A stretch of 32,106 nucleotides of DNA. It comes from Actinobaculum sp. oral taxon 183 str. F0552 (GTDB lineage Bacteria; Actinomycetota; Actinomycetes; Actinomycetales; Actinomycetaceae). Each line of letters opens with the position of its first letter. Position 1 is the first letter of the stretch. Below are positions 30,449 through 32,106 of this stretch, piece after piece. The DNA lies in contig NZ_KE951420.1 of the NCBI RefSeq assembly GCF_000466165.1, positions 1 through 32,106 of the forward strand. Direction: 5' to 3'. The notes under the pieces were generated by a model. It was not told where the DNA came from. It saw only the letters and a program-made list of their open reading frames with translations, and made no database searches. The position numbers were made by a program, and so were the translations under genes.

Positions 30449-32106
30449 ATGCTCCGTGAACTCCACCGCCCCGCCGCCCCCTCCCAGTGGTGGTCCGACG
30501 CCGTCATCTACCAGGTCTACCCGCGCTCCTTCGCCTCCTCGCATTCGGCGGTCGGCGACCTGCCGGGCATCACCTCGCACCTGCCCTACCTGGCCGAGCT
30601 CGGCGTCGACGCCGTCTGGCTCTCCCCCTTCTACCGCAGCCCCCAGAAGGACGCCGGGTACGACGTCGAGGACTACCGCGACGTCGATCCGAGGTTCGGC
30701 ACGCTGGCCGACGCCGACGCCCTCATCGCCCGCGCGCACGAGGTGGGGCTGAAGGTCGTCGTCGACATCGTCCCCAACCACACGAGCGACCGGCACGCCT
30801 GGTTCCGCAGAGCGCTGGAAGCCGGGCCCGGCTCGCCCGAGCGGGAGCGCTACTGGTTCCGGCCCGGCCGAGGCGACGGCCCGCCCAACGACTGGCAGTC
30901 CGTCTTCGGCTCGATCGCCTGGACGCGGGTGTGCGACCGCCCCGACGCGCCCGGCTCACCGTGGCAGGACGACACCTCCTGGTACCTTCACCTCTTCGAC
31001 TCCTCGCAGCCGGACCTCAACTGGGCCAACCCCGAGGTCCGAGCGGAGTTCCGCGACATCCTGCGCTTCTGGCTCGCCCGCGGCGTCGACGGCTTCCGAG
31101 TCGACGTCGCCCACGGGCTCGCCAAGGACCCCGCACTGCCCGACTGGCAGCACCGGGTCACCATGGTCCGCGGCGACGCCGCGGACACCCCTCCGGCGCC
31201 GATGTGGAACGTCGGCGCGGTCCACGGTGTCTACCGGGAGTGGAGGGCGGTCCTCGACGAGTTCGGGCCCGACCGGATGCTCGTCGCCGAGGCGTGGCTC
31301 GCCCCCGCCGCCGAACTGGCCGCCTACGTCCGTCCCGACGAGATGAGCCAGGCGTTCAACTTCGAATTCCTGGAATGCGGATGGAACCGGGATCGCCTGC
31401 GCGAGGTCATCGCGGACTCGCTGGCGGCCATGGACGCCGTCGGGGCGCCGACCACCTGGGTGCTGTCCAACCACGACGTCGTCCGGGCGACGTCCCGGTT
31501 CGGCATGGCCGACCCCACGGGCAGGCCCGACGGGATCCGCGCCGAGGACCCGCAGCCCGACGGCCGCCTCGGCCTGCGCCGGGCGCTGGCCATGCATCTG
31601 CTCATGGCCGCCCTGCCCGGATCCGCCTACATCTGGCAGGGGGAGGAGCTCGGCCTGCCGGAGCACACGAGCCTGCCCGACGACGTGCGGGAGGACCCGG
31701 CCTTCTTCCGCACCCGGGGCCGGGAGACCGGCCGCGACGGCTGCCGCGTCCCCCTCCCCTGGGTCGGCGACGCGCCCGGATTCGGCTTCTCACCGGAAGG
31801 CTCGTCCTGGCTTCCCCAGCCCGCGGACTGGCGCGAGCTGGCCGTCGACGCGCAGGTGGCCGACGAAGCCTCCACCCTCTCGTTCTTCCGCAGGATGCTC
31901 GCCCTGCGCCGGCGGCTCGGCTTGGGGCACGGCGGCCTCGCGGACGTCGCCGACGGCGAGGCCCGCGGACTGCGCTACCTCAACACGTCACCGCGGCGCG
32001 AAGACGTTCTTGTCCTCACCGCCTTCGACGAGCCGGTCGACGTCCCCGACGGCTGGCGGGTCCTCATCTCCTCCGCCGAGGTCGGCGGCCCCGCCGGCGG
32101 GGCCCG
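30449..32106 (+). CDS. GH13 alpha-glucosidase (oligo-1,6-glucosidase type), C-terminus cut by the window edge
   Basis: The first 552 codons of a cytoplasmic GH13 enzyme that should release glucose from short alpha-glucosides. It begins WWSDAVIYQVYPRSFASS and has KDAGYDVEDYRDVDPRFG and VVVDIVPNHTSDRHAWF. The nucleophile is the Asp in GVDGFRVDVAHGLAKD, the acid/base the Glu in MLVAEAWLAP, and the third Asp is in LSNHDVVR. GSAYIWQGEELGLPE is typical of alpha-glucosidases. A trehalose synthase would have different subfamily motifs and usually lies beside mak, so I prefer alpha-glucosidase (GH13_30/31-like). ATG 30449 has AGGAA about seven bases upstream. The frame is open to the last base, within the expected C-terminal beta domain, so little seems to be missing. 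Confidence 0.9.
   Translation, partial: MLRELHRPAAPSQWWSDAVIYQVYPRSFASSHSAVGDLPGITSHLPYLAELGVDAVWLSPFYRSPQKDAGYDVEDYRDVDPRFGTLADADALIARAHEVGLKVVVDIVPNHTSDRHAWFRRALEAGPGSPERERYWFRPGRGDGPPNDWQSVFGSIAWTRVCDRPDAPGSPWQDDTSWYLHLFDSSQPDLNWANPEVRAEFRDILRFWLARGVDGFRVDVAHGLAKDPALPDWQHRVTMVRGDAADTPPAPMWNVGAVHGVYREWRAVLDEFGPDRMLVAEAWLAPAAELAAYVRPDEMSQAFNFEFLECGWNRDRLREVIADSLAAMDAVGAPTTWVLSNHDVVRATSRFGMADPTGRPDGIRAEDPQPDGRLGLRRALAMHLLMAALPGSAYIWQGEELGLPEHTSLPDDVREDPAFFRTRGRETGRDGCRVPLPWVGDAPGFGFSPEGSSWLPQPADWRELAVDAQVADEASTLSFFRRMLALRRRLGLGHGGLADVADGEARGLRYLNTSPRREDVLVLTAFDEPVDVPDGWRVLISSAEVGGPAGGA

Noticed and set aside
32087-32104. 18-bp perfect palindrome GGCCCCGCC-GGCGGGGCC
   Set aside because: It lies inside the open alpha-glucosidase frame (Gly/Pro/Ala codons) at the window edge. 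It is most likely chance in GC-rich coding DNA, though it could be the start of a terminator if the gene ends nearby.
30449-32106. The terminal GH13 gene as trehalose synthase (treS)
   Set aside because: It looks like an alpha-glucosidase (WQGEELGLPE, LSNHDVVR) and is paired with lacI rather than mak.

Overview
The window is high-GC DNA with frequent GTG and TTG starts. It looks like chromosomal DNA of an actinobacterium, probably of the Actinomyces/Schaalia kind; the genus is an inference. The evidence is a neighbourhood typical of actinobacteria (UPF0182 membrane protein, PPA1309-like protein, PDZ/Lon-like protease, DUF2342 zincin-like protein, ThiF-like protein, UvrD2-type helicase, mycoredoxin, NudC), a GlgE/Mak maltose-1-phosphate pathway, and several starts where a -10 box lies exactly six bases before the start codon (leaderless mRNA). 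I found no transposase, integrase, rRNA or CRISPR array.

Layout. 1-324 (-): the N-terminal part of a lipoprotein. 770-2797 (+): a YtrA-type GntR repressor, ABC ATPase and permease operon with a candidate operator over its promoter. 2803-3075: terminator-like hairpins and an initiator tRNA-fMet gene (-) with its own promoter. 3352-14442: the conserved actinobacterial block listed above. 14625-16826 (+): glycogen debranching enzyme glgX. 17049-18155 (+): a tryptophanyl-tRNA synthetase with an unusual N-terminal signature. 18149-23084 (-): a two-gene unit encoding a TIR-TM-beta-propeller protein and a membrane protein with two Rossmann (TrkA-N/RCK-like) domains and a C-terminal RyR-like domain. 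23162-29153 (+): glgE, maltokinase and glgB. 29406 to the end (+): a LacI-family regulator and a truncated GH13 alpha-glucosidase.

How it fits together. Most of the right half handles alpha-glucans. GlgX trims glycogen, Mak makes maltose-1-phosphate, GlgE extends alpha-1,4 chains from it, GlgB branches them, and the LacI/GH13 pair probably serves uptake or breakdown of alpha-glucosides. The TIR/RyR pair interrupts this metabolic run and is transcribed divergently from glgE. It is the best candidate for an undescribed signalling or defence system: a predicted NAD-cleaving TIR domain on a membrane anchor, paired with a membrane protein carrying nucleotide-binding folds and an RyR domain.

Two gene junctions carry short tandem duplications that copy start or stop codons. 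At glgE/mak, three 34-bp copies create two decoy 16-codon reading frames ahead of mak. At the TIR/RyR junction there are three 9-bp copies. Several block members also appear to have lost expected motifs: the metalloprotease His, the UvrD2 cysteine linker and the ThiF nucleotide loop.
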